Source of the DNA: a virus
Strand: one strand, 5' to 3'
Virus record (IMG/VR): IMGVR_UViG_3300009149_003803
Coordinates: 1 to 33,250 of that record
DNA: 33,250 bases
In this document: positions 23,116 through 30,224 of the stretch, piece by piece
Layout of the letters: each line of letters begins with the position of its first letter
How positions within the stretch are numbered: the stretch's first letter is position 1
The notes under the pieces: model-generated
What the model was told of the DNA's origin: nothing
Database searches by the model: none
What the model saw: the letters and a program-made list of their open reading frames with translations, nothing else
Position numbers and translations under genes: made by a program

Positions 23116-23328
23116 TTAACTGTGTATATACTCAATTATCGTTGATTTAATAGGTACCCTAATAATCGGTACACTCGCACCTGTTGATGGTTGTTTTTGT
23201 CTTACCTCATAATAGTTATCGTAATCTTTAATTGTTGTAACGTTTGGATATTCTATTATATGTGTTTTATCCATATCAGGTTTATAAACCATCGTATGTT
23301 TACTTGTGTTAAATGTTAGTTTTATCAT
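23116..23328 (-). CDS. Small hypothetical protein (start moved downstream of a terminator)
   Basis: A 70-residue protein from ATG 23328 (MIKLTFNTSKHTMVYKPDMD). The longer frame from 23397 begins inside a strong terminator hairpin (23357-23385) that belongs to the upstream gene, so that start is rejected. It is a small beta-rich protein with DYDNYYEVRQKQP and VPIIRVPIKSTIIEYIHS, similar in style to tiny phage proteins of unknown function. It lies 10 nt before thyA. Confidence 0.6.
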   Translation of the reverse strand: MIKLTFNTSKHTMVYKPDMDKTHIIEYPNVTTIKDYDNYYEVRQKQPSTGASVPIIRVPIKSTIIEYIHS

Positions 23329-23356
23329 AATTTTATATTTTTTTAAGGCATTAAAA

Positions 23357-23385
23357 AACCTTTCCTCTAAAATAGAAGAAAGGTT
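23357..23385 (-). terminator. Rho-independent terminator after the 23411-23710 gene
   Basis: On the minus strand AACCTTTC at 23385-23378 pairs with GAAAGGTT at 23364-23357 around a partly paired loop, then a run of T follows. The hairpin is close behind the stop at 23411 and decides the start of the next gene. Confidence 0.8.
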
Positions 23386-23410
23386 ATAATTTGTCAATGA
23401 AATACGTTAT

Positions 23411-23710
23411 TTATGTTCCAATAACTAACTCATCATAATTTAATTTTTCCATACCCTGTAAACCTTCCTCAGCCTCATCGTACATAAAAGATTTAACAAC
23501 TGAAACTAAACTCTGTTCTGATTGAGCAACTTTACTTTCCATCCAATCATCAATTTGTTCACAGTCTTCCATCTGTTCCCACATTTTATAGGCTAATGTC
23601 GCAATAGTAAATAATTGTTGTTTGGCCATATAAGAACCTTTGTGGGACTTCTCGTTAATATTTGATTTTAACTTACGTAGTTGGGTTTCCGTTATAATAA
23701 TATTTGACAT
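23411..23710 (-). CDS. Conserved phage-type helical protein with IITETQL leader
   Basis: A 99-residue protein. It opens with MSNIIITETQLRKLKSNINE, an amphipathic leader ending INE. The body begins KGSYMAKQQLFTIATLAYKM and continues EQIDDWMESKVAQSEQSLVS, VKSFMYDE. The S-x-M-A-x-x-Q-L and D-D-W-x-x-x-K-V-x-x-S patterns occur in small proteins of cyanophages and other large marine phages. The clear break between leader and body fits a removable leader. It stands between two terminators, so it is probably a single-gene transcript. Confidence 0.65.
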   Translation of the reverse strand: MSNIIITETQLRKLKSNINEKSHKGSYMAKQQLFTIATLAYKMWEQMEDCEQIDDWMESKVAQSEQSLVSVVKSFMYDEAEEGLQGMEKLNYDELVIGT

Positions 23711-23900
23711 GTCTTGTTTTCTTTTATTATAAATATAAGTAATAACATAAAATATCGTTTATAAAAATAAAAAAGGTGAAGATTTCTCCTCACCCTTTAT
23801 GGGACCGACCTTAATTTTGGCTGTCGGACAAACTCCACCACCCTATTTAATCTAATAGGGAAATCTATCTTTCCTTAACCTTCTCATATTTTATCTATTA
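23711..23900 (-). other. Structured intergenic stretch with terminator
   Basis: A 190-nt gap without a gene. On the minus strand, downstream of the nucleotidyltransferase gene, three hairpins follow one another: CCCTAT/ATAGGG (23841-23846 with 23855-23860), CCGAC/GTCGG (23805-23809 with 23823-23827), and a terminator GGTGA/TCACC (23775-23779 with 23790-23794) running into a T-rich tract. It could be a stable 3' UTR or a small RNA. Confidence 0.45.
23772..23798 (-). terminator. Rho-independent terminator after the nucleotidyltransferase gene
   Basis: On the minus strand GGTGA (23794-23790) pairs with TCACC (23779-23775), flanked by A/T pairs, followed by a T-rich tract. It ends the transcript that includes the cytidylyltransferase-like gene and its structured 3' region. 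Confidence 0.7.
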
Positions 23901-24380
23901 TTAATCATCCATCCCTAATTTACGTTCAAAATAATTTGCTTCTTGTACCACTTCAGGATTTTGTTTGATTGTCTGCATCGCAATCATGTCTTTCATTCTC
24001 GTTGTTGACCATCCATGAGCTCGACTTGTATATATTACTTTAGGTGGTAAGTCATCGCCTGTAAAAGATTTACCTATATAGTCTTCACCTAAAATTCTTA
24101 TATCAGGCTTAAAATAATTAATTAACCCATATAACTCTTCTTCAGTTTGGTAAACATATACTTCGTCAATATATTGAATCGCCATTAATGTTCTATATCT
24201 TTCATATAATGGCACTACTGGCTTATACTTAGATTTCCTGTGTAGTGACGGGTCCTTTTGTAAAAATACTATGAATTTATCACAATGTTTTTTCGCGTCT
24301 TCAAATGTATAGATGTAACCAGGGTGCATTAAATCAAAATTACCGGCAGTAAACCCTATAATCTCTTTCTTTTCACTCAT
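23901..24380 (-). CDS. Cytidylyltransferase-like nucleotidyltransferase
   Basis: A 159-residue enzyme of the HIGH-motif nucleotidyltransferase superfamily (TagD / RfaE-like). The first motif is TAGNFDLMHPGY (11-22), with HPGY in place of HxGH. The middle has ERYRTLMAIQYIDEVYVY and KPDIRILGEDYIG, and the C-terminal motif is HGWSTTRMKD in place of RTxGISTT. Such enzymes activate a small polyol or sugar phosphate as its CDP or ADP derivative. The substrate is not deducible, but glycerol-3-phosphate is the usual one for this size. It may feed glycan building together with the RmlC, RmlD and GT11-like genes. It overlaps the upstream gene by 4 nt. Confidence 0.82.
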   Translation of the reverse strand: MSEKKEIIGFTAGNFDLMHPGYIYTFEDAKKHCDKFIVFLQKDPSLHRKSKYKPVVPLYERYRTLMAIQYIDEVYVYQTEEELYGLINYFKPDIRILGEDYIGKSFTGDDLPPKVIYTSRAHGWSTTRMKDMIAMQTIKQNPEVVQEANYFERKLGMDD

Positions 24381-24568
24381 AATTTAAAACTTTTTTTATA
24401 ATTTTTTTCTTCTTTAACTACTTCATCGATAGTCATAATTTGTTTTATATGATAAGAAGTATTATCGGTCATGTAAAGTATTAACTCACCAAAAATATCC
24501 TCTATTTCATGAATAACTTTAATTACCTTCTCATCTTTGGGTACTACATAATCACCTACCTTAAACAT
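24377..24568 (-). CDS. Small hypothetical protein
   Basis: A 63-residue protein, MFKVGDYVVPKDEKVIKVIH, that reads like a small SH3-like barrel (VGDYV, ELILYMTDN) with a basic C-terminal tail. No family assigned. It overlaps the gene before it by 8 nt and the nucleotidyltransferase after it by 4 nt, so it is part of a coupled run of genes from 25427 to 23901. Confidence 0.55.
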   Translation of the reverse strand: MFKVGDYVVPKDEKVIKVIHEIEDIFGELILYMTDNTSYHIKQIMTIDEVVKEEKNYKKSFKL

Positions 24569-24914
24569 TTCTAAGTTGCTTTAGTTTAATACCTAAAAGG
24601 TCTAATGTATTTTTATCCTTTATCGTTTTCTTAGTCTTTTTCTTAATCTCATTGATTAATCCTTCAATATATTTAACCTCAGGATTTATTTCCTCAACAA
24701 CTTTAACTGTTTTATCCACTTTAAAACCGTTTATCTTGTTTTTAAGGTACACTGATAATAAATCTATGACTTTGTATGATAAGTAGAATCCGAGACAAAT
24801 AAGACCTACCTCTACAAGTTTATCTGTACCAACAAACTTAACTGTGATTAACATAAAGATTAAGATTAGAACCATCTTAATCATACTCCATAAATTATTA
24901 ATTATTTTTACCAT
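24561..24914 (-). CDS. Two-span membrane protein with basic cytoplasmic tail
   Basis: A 117-residue protein with hydrophobic segments at about 9-26 (SMIKMVLILIFMLITVKFV) and 33-55 (LVEVGLICLGFYLSYKVIDL). A long Lys-rich helical tail follows (INEIKKKTKKTIKDKNTL). The positive-inside rule puts the tail in the cytoplasm. No family recognised. It lies 2 nt downstream of the 24917-25171 gene. Confidence 0.55.
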   Translation of the reverse strand: MVKIINNLWSMIKMVLILIFMLITVKFVGTDKLVEVGLICLGFYLSYKVIDLLSVYLKNKINGFKVDKTVKVVEEINPEVKYIEGLINEIKKKTKKTIKDKNTLDLLGIKLKQLRNV

Positions 24915-24916
24915 TT

Positions 24917-25171
24917 TTAATGTGTTTTAGATTTTTGAATTGCGTACTCAGCTAAACTAATTTTTTCGACATTACCTATTACCATTGAAGACCTTAATAA
25001 TTCGTATGGTATGTGAAGAAGAAAATCTTTACCGTTGGAAGTGGTTAAATCCTCTTTAAGTTCCAAACAAGAGTGAACCATCTTAATATAAATCTTAAAT
25101 TGTATATCATCATCAAAACTTTTTGCTTGAAGGATTCCGTACTTTGGGTGTTCAATTTTTATCGTTTTCAT
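24917..25171 (-). CDS. Small hypothetical protein
   Basis: An 84-residue alpha/beta protein (MKTIKIEHPKYGILQAKSFD ... HIPYELLRSSMVIGNVEKIS). No motif, signal or membrane segment. Its start overlaps the preceding gene by 20 nt and it ends 2 nt before the next one. I do not recognise it. Confidence 0.5.
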   Translation of the reverse strand: MKTIKIEHPKYGILQAKSFDDDIQFKIYIKMVHSCLELKEDLTTSNGKDFLLHIPYELLRSSMVIGNVEKISLAEYAIQKSKTH

Positions 25172-25427
25172 ATTTTTCTTTTAATTTATTAAAATACTCT
25201 TGATACGGTTTAACGTATGTCTCCGTTAAATAATCATCTATAATTTCAGGGTTATTAGTTAGAACTTCTTTAAGCTCATCACACATTTTAAATTCACACA
25301 CATCTTTAATCGGTAAACATTTACTGTCCTCAGTAAAAATTACAGTGTCCCCATCAAATGATTCAATAGATTCAATAATGTGTGTTGAACCGTTTTTAAT
25401 ATCTTTTATTTTATCCCCTTTTTCCAT
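25152..25427 (-). CDS. Small hypothetical protein with near-leaderless start
   Basis: A 91-residue protein: a beta-rich N-terminus (MEKGDKIKDIKNGSTHIIES) followed by an acidic helical C-terminus (ELKEVLTNNPEIIDDYLTET). No known domain. On the minus strand TATATTTG (25439-25432) fits a TAnnTTTG -7 element and ends only 4 nt before the ATG, so the mRNA would be leaderless if that promoter is used. First gene of the coupled run down to 23901. Confidence 0.55.
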   Translation of the reverse strand: MEKGDKIKDIKNGSTHIIESIESFDGDTVIFTEDSKCLPIKDVCEFKMCDELKEVLTNNPEIIDDYLTETYVKPYQEYFNKLKEKYENDKN

Positions 25428-25475
25428 ATTCCAAATATACGTTTAATTATTGATTTATCCTATTACTTTCGGTTA

Positions 25476-25781
25476 TTATTTATTATCAACGTACTCATTA
25501 CCGTTCCATTTATAACCGTAACCGTCATACATAATAACACCATCATCATCAAGAGTAGCACCAACAGCACCTGTCTCCTCTATAAAATGTTCTACAGAAC
25601 CATGCTCTACAGGTTTAGGTGAAAACACCATAGTCTTTAATAAGAACAAAACTAAAATAATTCCAATTATCCAACCTCCAACCCTACCCGACATTGAGAA
25701 TATATTCCCAATACCTTTTAGTAGTTGTGAACCAAATGTTAAAACGAAACCGATAACGACTAATGTGATAATTCCTTCCAT
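25476..25781 (-). CDS. Two-span membrane protein
   Basis: A 101-residue protein with spans at about 4-20 (IITLVVIGFVLTFGSQL) and 33-53 (VGGWIIGIILVLFLLKTMVF). A soluble tail rich in Gly and acidic residues follows, ending DGYGYKWNGNEYVDNK. The tail with GYKWNGNEYV resembles short repeats of surface or cell-wall-binding proteins but is a single copy. It sits directly downstream of the large RNA's terminator. TATATTTG (25802-25809) and TATAAATA (25794-25801), both on the minus strand, lie just before its start. Confidence 0.6.
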   Translation of the reverse strand: MEGIITLVVIGFVLTFGSQLLKGIGNIFSMSGRVGGWIIGIILVLFLLKTMVFSPKPVEHGSVEHFIEETGAVGATLDDDGVIMYDGYGYKWNGNEYVDNK

Positions 25782-25843
25782 AATTTATTTTTTTATTTAT
25801 ACAAATATAAGCAATATTTTACACATATACTAATTATTGAGCA

Positions 25844-25875
25844 TAAAAAAACCTCAGTCGGTTAGGACTGAGGTT
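25844..25875 (-). terminator. Terminator of the large RNA
   Basis: On the minus strand a perfect 10-bp stem, AACCTCAGTC (25875-25866) with GACTGAGGTT (25859-25850), and a 6-nt loop, is followed by seven T. It is a textbook rho-independent terminator and fixes the RNA's 3' end near 25844. Confidence 0.92.
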
Positions 25876-26760
25876 AAGGAAGATATATAATAGAGTATAG
25901 AACGCTGAGATTATACGTTTATAACGACTTGTCTTTAGTGAGATTACCCTATATCGGTTGCTCATGTATCCACTCTCGTTGCCGAAAGTATCAAGTCAGT
26001 GTCGGTTATTTGAGTGAACCACTCTTATCGTTAACAACCACTCAACTACTACTTTACTCTGTTAAACCTTGCGAGTTCACTAAGGGATTGCTATCCCACC
26101 AGGTATTTTGTAATCAACATCGGAAGACTTGCGGTCTTACAATGACTTCGTTAGTCTGACGACTCGAAGTGTTAGACACCTTTCGTTGTTAACGCCCGAA
26201 GAACTTTAGCTCTCTTTTATGTTTATATAAAAGTAACTATGGAAATTTGAAAGATGTGCTTCGGGAGAAGTTTCGTTTCTTTTGAAAACAAAATGCTTCA
26301 CACCTCTCTGTAAGTCTGTCAACCTACGGTATTTCAGGAACACGTTAACTTAACGTATCGGAATCCCCTCATACTGGTACTCAGCCCTACAACACCTGAC
26401 AGGGTGTGTCGAACCGTCACCTGTAGCTTTTCCTATTGATATCACTATCGCAACTCTGATATTCCATGGATTCAGAGTGGTCTCATCCCCTTAGCAGTTG
26501 CCCTTAGGGTCTCGACCGTAGCCACTTTGTTTAGTTGTCAGAGTAAACTCTGCGGATATTCACGGTATACTATTCCCGTTTCAATCCCTTTAGTCCCATT
26601 GCTGGGGTTATCTAACGACGCTAAACCGCCGGTAAATGTCTCACTTAACCTTTTAAGAAAAAAAGGGGTTAATCTTTTAAATTTCTTCCACAAACTGTGT
26701 TAGTTAAGATTGACATTAATAATATTTCAAAGAACATTTTCAGTACTCTTACTGATTTCT
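25844..26760 (-). ncRNA. Large structured non-coding RNA, about 915 nt
   Basis: No gene fits this stretch on either strand, yet it has higher GC, sharp ends and many short hairpins. The promoter is at 26766-26797 and the terminator at 25850-25875. Hairpins visible on the minus strand include: CCCA-GCAA-TGGG, a GNRA-type loop (26595-26606); CAGAG-TTTA-CTCTG (26539-26552); ACACC/GGTGT (26392-26407); ACGTTA/TAACGT (26342-26356); CTTC/GAAG (26255-26266); GGGAT/ATCCC (26084-26097); GAGTG/CACTC (26012-26024); TCAGT/ACTGA near the 5' end (26740-26755). A 7-nt word GGTTAAG near the 5' part (26650-26644) can pair with CTTAACC near the 3' end (25878-25872), closing the molecule. Size, shape and phage setting resemble the giant ornate RNAs GOLLD and ROOL. 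I cannot assign a family by eye. Confidence 0.8.
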
Positions 26761-26765
26761 TATGA

Positions 26766-26797
26766 CAAATGTAAAACAATTTTTTTAATCTGTCAAA
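26766..26797 (-). promoter_or_regulatory. Bacteroidetes-type promoter of the large RNA
   Basis: Minus strand: TTTG at 26797-26794, a 20-nt spacer, and TACATTTG at 26773-26766 match the Bacteroidetes consensus TTTG / TAnnTTTG at every fixed position. Transcription should begin near 26760, at the edge of the structured region. Confidence 0.85.
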
Positions 26798-26882
26798 CTT
26801 TTTTTTAAAAACTTTTATAAAATTCAGTAGGGTAAGATATAAATACTCCCATAAACTCTAAAAGTAATACAAACATACAAAA

Positions 26883-26918
26883 AAATTCCCTTCAGACAAG
26901 CCCTTTAAGGGTTTTTTT
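26883..26918. terminator. Bidirectional terminator
   Basis: CCCTT (26888-26892) pairs with AAGGG (26907-26911). Seven T follow on the plus strand and AATTTTTTT follows on the minus strand. On the minus strand it ends the transcript of the 26945-27172 gene, isolating the large RNA's own promoter. Confidence 0.7.
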
Positions 26919-26944
26919 CATATTTTACTTTAAAATAGTTAAAT

Positions 26945-27172
26945 TTAAAGGATGTTACCATCAATTTTAGTACTAAAGTATTTCTCTAACGCACCTAATC
27001 TATCGTCAGCATCTACCAACATCACTAGTGCTTCTTCAGCATTTTTATAGAAGTCACCTGTTGAGTGGTCTCCGATTCCTACCCCATTGTTACCAAGTAA
27101 TTCAAGAGATAATAATGCCTTTGCTTTATCTGCCTGTGCAGATGTTCTTAACATGTTTACTAATTTGTTCAT
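26945..27172 (-). CDS. Small hypothetical protein
   Basis: A 75-residue helical protein: MNKLVNMLRTSAQADKAKAL, a Gly-rich middle NNGVGIGDHSTGDFYKN, then AEEALVMLVDADDRLGALEK. The pattern of a D-H-S-x-G-D-F-Y loop with an acidic helix is reminiscent of small proteins in T4-like phages, but I cannot name it. Overlaps the upstream Nudix gene by 4 nt. Confidence 0.6.
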   Translation of the reverse strand: MNKLVNMLRTSAQADKAKALLSLELLGNNGVGIGDHSTGDFYKNAEEALVMLVDADDRLGALEKYFSTKIDGNIL

Positions 27173-27576
27173 TTTAAAATTATATTTATAAGTTTATTAA
27201 ATTGTTTAGTCATTGGTTGTGGTAACTCATCTTTACCAAAATATCCGAATTCAGTATGTTCGTCACCATCAGGTGCATTTTCTAAGTCAGGGTAAATTTC
27301 CTCATTAACATCCATTAAGTAACAATAGAACGTCCCTTTCTTTTTAGACCCATCTCTATTATATCTTTTGATAATCGCAGCAAAATCAATATCTTCAATA
27401 ACAGGTAAATTCGTTTCTTCTGTAAATTCTCTCACAGCACCATCCTTAGTATTTTCACCTTCCTCTACACTTCCTGCCGGACAGGACCAAAACCCTGGTA
27501 ACGTTGTTTCTGAATTCCTCTTACAAAGTAAAACTTTGTTATCACATCTTACGATAATTCCCGCGTATTTTTTCAT
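27169..27576 (-). CDS. Nudix hydrolase
   Basis: A 135-residue Nudix protein. The Nudix box is G35-x5-E41-x7-R49-E50-F-T-E53-E54-T-N-L, complete except that the usual Gly near its end is Asn. It is preceded by LLCKRNSETTLPGFWSCPAG, as in MutT-like nucleotide hydrolases. It would hydrolyse a nucleoside diphosphate linked to another group, perhaps damaged dNTPs or an RNA cap. It is divergent from the DUF192 gene (start 27606). TATAAATA lies at 27594-27601 on its strand, 17 nt before the start. Confidence 0.9.
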   Translation of the reverse strand: MKKYAGIIVRCDNKVLLCKRNSETTLPGFWSCPAGSVEEGENTKDGAVREFTEETNLPVIEDIDFAAIIKRYNRDGSKKKGTFYCYLMDVNEEIYPDLENAPDGDEHTEFGYFGKDELPQPMTKQFNKLINIILK

Positions 27577-27605
27577 TTATTACTTGTTATGTATATTTAT
27601 ATGGT

Positions 27606-27962
27606 ATGAAAGTAATTATAAAAAATAATATTTTAAAAGTCAAAGTTTCTTCCACTAAAAAATCCATAACTGATGGAATGATGGGAAAAAGATTTGACGA
27701 GTCCTTTGATGGTATGTTATTTTTTATGCCTGAACTTACCGAACAAAGTTTTTGGATGTATAATTGTATCATACCATTAGACATTATTTTCATAGATGGA
27801 ACAACAATAACTAAAATTCATTCTAACTGTCAACCATGTAATGATAAGAAAAATTGTGAATCATATCAAGGATTTGGTAATACTGTTTTAGAGGTTGAAG
27901 GTGGATTCTGTGAAAATCACGGCATAAAAAAAGGAGACAACGTCTCCTTCTCTTTAATATAA
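27606..27962 (+). CDS. DUF192 family protein
   Basis: A 118-residue DUF192 protein: ITDGMMGKRFDESFDGMLFF, then SFWMYNCIIPLDIIFIDG, a Cys pair in SNCQPCNDKKNC, and VLEVEGGFCENHGIKKGDNV near the end. The family is a small beta barrel of unknown function, common in bacteria and sometimes in phages; most have a signal peptide, which this one lacks. Its last codons (DNV-S) form the stem of a terminator serving the opposing gene. The three or four extra Cys are unusual for the family. Confidence 0.88.
   Translation: MKVIIKNNILKVKVSSTKKSITDGMMGKRFDESFDGMLFFMPELTEQSFWMYNCIIPLDIIFIDGTTITKIHSNCQPCNDKKNCESYQGFGNTVLEVEGGFCENHGIKKGDNVSFSLI
27926..27955. terminator. Terminator embedded in the DUF192 coding end
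   Basis: GGAGAC (27933-27938), loop AAC, GTCTCC (27942-27947). On the minus strand it is followed by seven T, a strong terminator for the 750-residue gene ending at 27972. On the plus strand it is followed by a weaker TTCTCTTT. The hairpin lies within codons of the DUF192 gene. Confidence 0.85.
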
Positions 27963-27971
27963 TTTAGATTA

Positions 27972-30224
27972 TTACCTATTAAGTGCTGTTGAGGTTTCAA
28001 TACCAACAATACCATCTATTAAATTAAGTCCTTCATCTTTTTGAAATTTTTTAATTGCTTTCATAGTCATCGTACCAAATATACCATCAATACCCTCTTC
28101 ACCTAAGTCGTAATTCTTTTCATCTAAAATCTTTTGAATTTCTTCAACGCCTTCCCCTCTAGAACCCATAGATATTAGTTCAGAATTATCTCCATTACTA
28201 ATTATATCCTTAATAGTAATCTCGGCATTACTAACGTTACCCTCAATTTTATCAACTACTTGGTTTGGTTCAATAATAATTAATTCACCCCCTTCAAGAC
28301 TAGATTTTAAATATGGCCAAGGGTCAATCGTTCCACTTGTATAACCTCTTCTTTTTTCATACATAGAGAAATGTAAGTGTGGATGAGTTCCTTTAGCGTT
28401 ACCAGTATTACCTACTGTACCAATAAACGTACCTATATTTATTTTATCACCTTTTTTAATTTCGTTAGATACTGAATCTAAATGACAATAGTAATATACG
28501 ATACCGTTAGTAAGTACACTAACAGCTCTACCACCAACACCTATATCTTTTCTTTGGATTTTATATACCTCACCATTCGTTGCAGAAATTAGTGGTGTAC
28601 CTTTAGGTGCAAATATATCAACACCTAAATGACCTCCTCTATGTTGATGTTTAGCGTCTCCTGAACCATAATCACTGTTGTGAATTGCTTCATCTTTATT
28701 TAATACCTTTTTTTTACCTCTACCTAAACCAGACTCATCATACCCTACATTGAATTCTTCATTACCTATTGGAAAAATAAATCCAGCAACCTCATTTAAA
28801 ACTGACTCATTTAACCCTTTAGACTCATTGATTTTTTCCTTAAGTTTTCTTACGAATTCTTTTTGTATCATTTTAACAAACTTAACATACGGTGAATCAC
28901 CTCTGTCTTTATTGTATGAGTATTTACCTTGAGGTTTTCTCTTTCCTCTTCCAAAGTAGTTTAGTGCCGATATATTTGTAATACATTTGTGACCACCTGA
29001 GTTCGCTTGAATCATTTCCCATGCTGGTACACCTAACTTATCTAATATTGCCCATTCGTCTTCAGTTAACTTAGTTGAAGGTTTGTCCATTATGACTTTT
29101 AGTTTTTCCATGTAGGCTTCTCCACCATCCATAGAACGAACTTTATCACCGTAAAAAGCCTCTAAATCTGCATTTGTAAACCCAACTGACTCCTCACCAA
29201 ATTGTTTATTACCTTCAGATATCCATTTGATAGTCGATAAAGGAATTATCTTTTCTCTTAATTGACTCTCCCATTTACTTAATACTTCTTGGGCTATATC
29301 CCCTAAGTTAACACCTTTTAATTCTCTTTCACCTTTGAATGGATTACATGATGCTTGTACTAATCCCATTGGCCAAGCAATAACTATAAAGTCCGCTTCA
29401 GGATTATTTTTGAATGGAGTATAACGGTCATAAGAACCAGGTTTAAACATTGAACCACCTCCGTATTGTACTATAATACCATCATCAACATAAACTTTAT
29501 CACTATCTTTTTGTTTCTGAACGTAGTCTTTCTGATGTAACGCCATCTCTTCTGGTAAGGCATAACCTTTTTCCGCAGCTAATCTATTAATATTTTGGAA
29601 TATGTTTAAAAGTGAAGGTTGCGAAGACATAACTAAATCTTCCATAAATCCTGGTTTATTTTTATACGCTAACATAAGTTTGTTAGTCGCTAAACCTAAC
29701 GCCATTTTATTTTTCTGTAATGACTTATCTTTTTGTAGTTTAAATACAAAATTCATAATATCTTGTGGTTCCAACCCATATTTAGCAAAATCGGCAGAAT
29801 CAACTGTAGATATTAACCTGATATCATCAGATGTGAAGATATCTTTTGGTGACATTATTTGCGATAATGTTTCTACATTAGACCGTGATGACCTAAATGA
29901 TGTTGAAGTATCACCTTCTACCCCAGTTTGACTATCATGGTGGTCAGTATGTACAACAAACATTGGTTTACCGTGAGCGAAGTCAACTAAAACCGGCATT
30001 GTGTCATCTTGTGCGTCTTGTTTTTTAACTGCAAACTCCTTATCCCCATATTGTATTATTTCAGAATCAACTACTTTAATTCCGTTATTCTCTAAATAAT
30101 TTTTCATAGCTAAGGCAGTTGTTACACCATCTAAATCTTGATGAAAATATATTTTAGCTTTCTCATATCTTTTAGATAAGTCGTTGATGTTTCTTAACCC
30201 CGATTCTTTAATTATTTTTTTCAT
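27972..30224 (-). CDS. Fusion: DHH phosphoesterase + M23 peptidase + peptidoglycan-binding domain
   Basis: A 750-residue three-part protein. Part 1 (about 22-425) is a DHH-family phosphoesterase: D30-x-D32 in FHQDLDGVTTA, D81 in VLVDFAHG, D94-H95-H96 in VHTDHHDS, D142, and G410-G411-H412 in SGGHKC as in the DHHA1 subdomain. Part 2 (about 485-640) is an M23 endopeptidase with Zn ligands H532 and D536 (GHLGVD) and H616-x-H618 (HPHLHF). Part 3 (684-749) is a PG_binding_1 domain (GSRGEGVEEIQKIL, GIFGTMTMKAIKKFQ). The linker 464-479 holds INE, LNE and LNE, like phage prohead-protease sites. It starts in an ATGA overlap with the lysozyme gene. DHH enzymes act on nucleic acids or cyclic dinucleotides; joining one to a lytic enzyme is very unusual. 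Confidence 0.92.
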   Translation of the reverse strand: MKKIIKESGLRNINDLSKRYEKAKIYFHQDLDGVTTALAMKNYLENNGIKVVDSEIIQYGDKEFAVKKQDAQDDTMPVLVDFAHGKPMFVVHTDHHDSQTGVEGDTSTSFRSSRSNVETLSQIMSPKDIFTSDDIRLISTVDSADFAKYGLEPQDIMNFVFKLQKDKSLQKNKMALGLATNKLMLAYKNKPGFMEDLVMSSQPSLLNIFQNINRLAAEKGYALPEEMALHQKDYVQKQKDSDKVYVDDGIIVQYGGGSMFKPGSYDRYTPFKNNPEADFIVIAWPMGLVQASCNPFKGERELKGVNLGDIAQEVLSKWESQLREKIIPLSTIKWISEGNKQFGEESVGFTNADLEAFYGDKVRSMDGGEAYMEKLKVIMDKPSTKLTEDEWAILDKLGVPAWEMIQANSGGHKCITNISALNYFGRGKRKPQGKYSYNKDRGDSPYVKFVKMIQKEFVRKLKEKINESKGLNESVLNEVAGFIFPIGNEEFNVGYDESGLGRGKKKVLNKDEAIHNSDYGSGDAKHQHRGGHLGVDIFAPKGTPLISATNGEVYKIQRKDIGVGGRAVSVLTNGIVYYYCHLDSVSNEIKKGDKINIGTFIGTVGNTGNAKGTHPHLHFSMYEKRRGYTSGTIDPWPYLKSSLEGGELIIIEPNQVVDKIEGNVSNAEITIKDIISNGDNSELISMGSRGEGVEEIQKILDEKNYDLGEEGIDGIFGTMTMKAIKKFQKDEGLNLIDGIVGIETSTALNR

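Noticed and set aside
23329-23397. Longer start (23397) for the small gene before thyA
   Set aside because: The extra codons are the terminator hairpin of the upstream gene.
25929-26159. Plus-strand open frame within the large RNA region
   Set aside because: It is antisense to the structured RNA and has no recognisable protein pattern; the flanking promoter and terminator point to the minus strand.
25844-26760. Group I or II intron, tmRNA or RNase P RNA as identity of the large RNA
   Set aside because: No split gene flanks it, no conserved group I P/Q/R/S elements or group II domain V were seen, and the tmRNA and RNase P signature sequences are missing.
6312-27601. TATAAATA words before genes at 6299, 25781 and 27576 as T4-type late promoters
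   Set aside because: In DNA this AT-rich several TATAAATA copies are expected by chance on two strands, and others lie inside genes or on the wrong strand; not reported as promoters.
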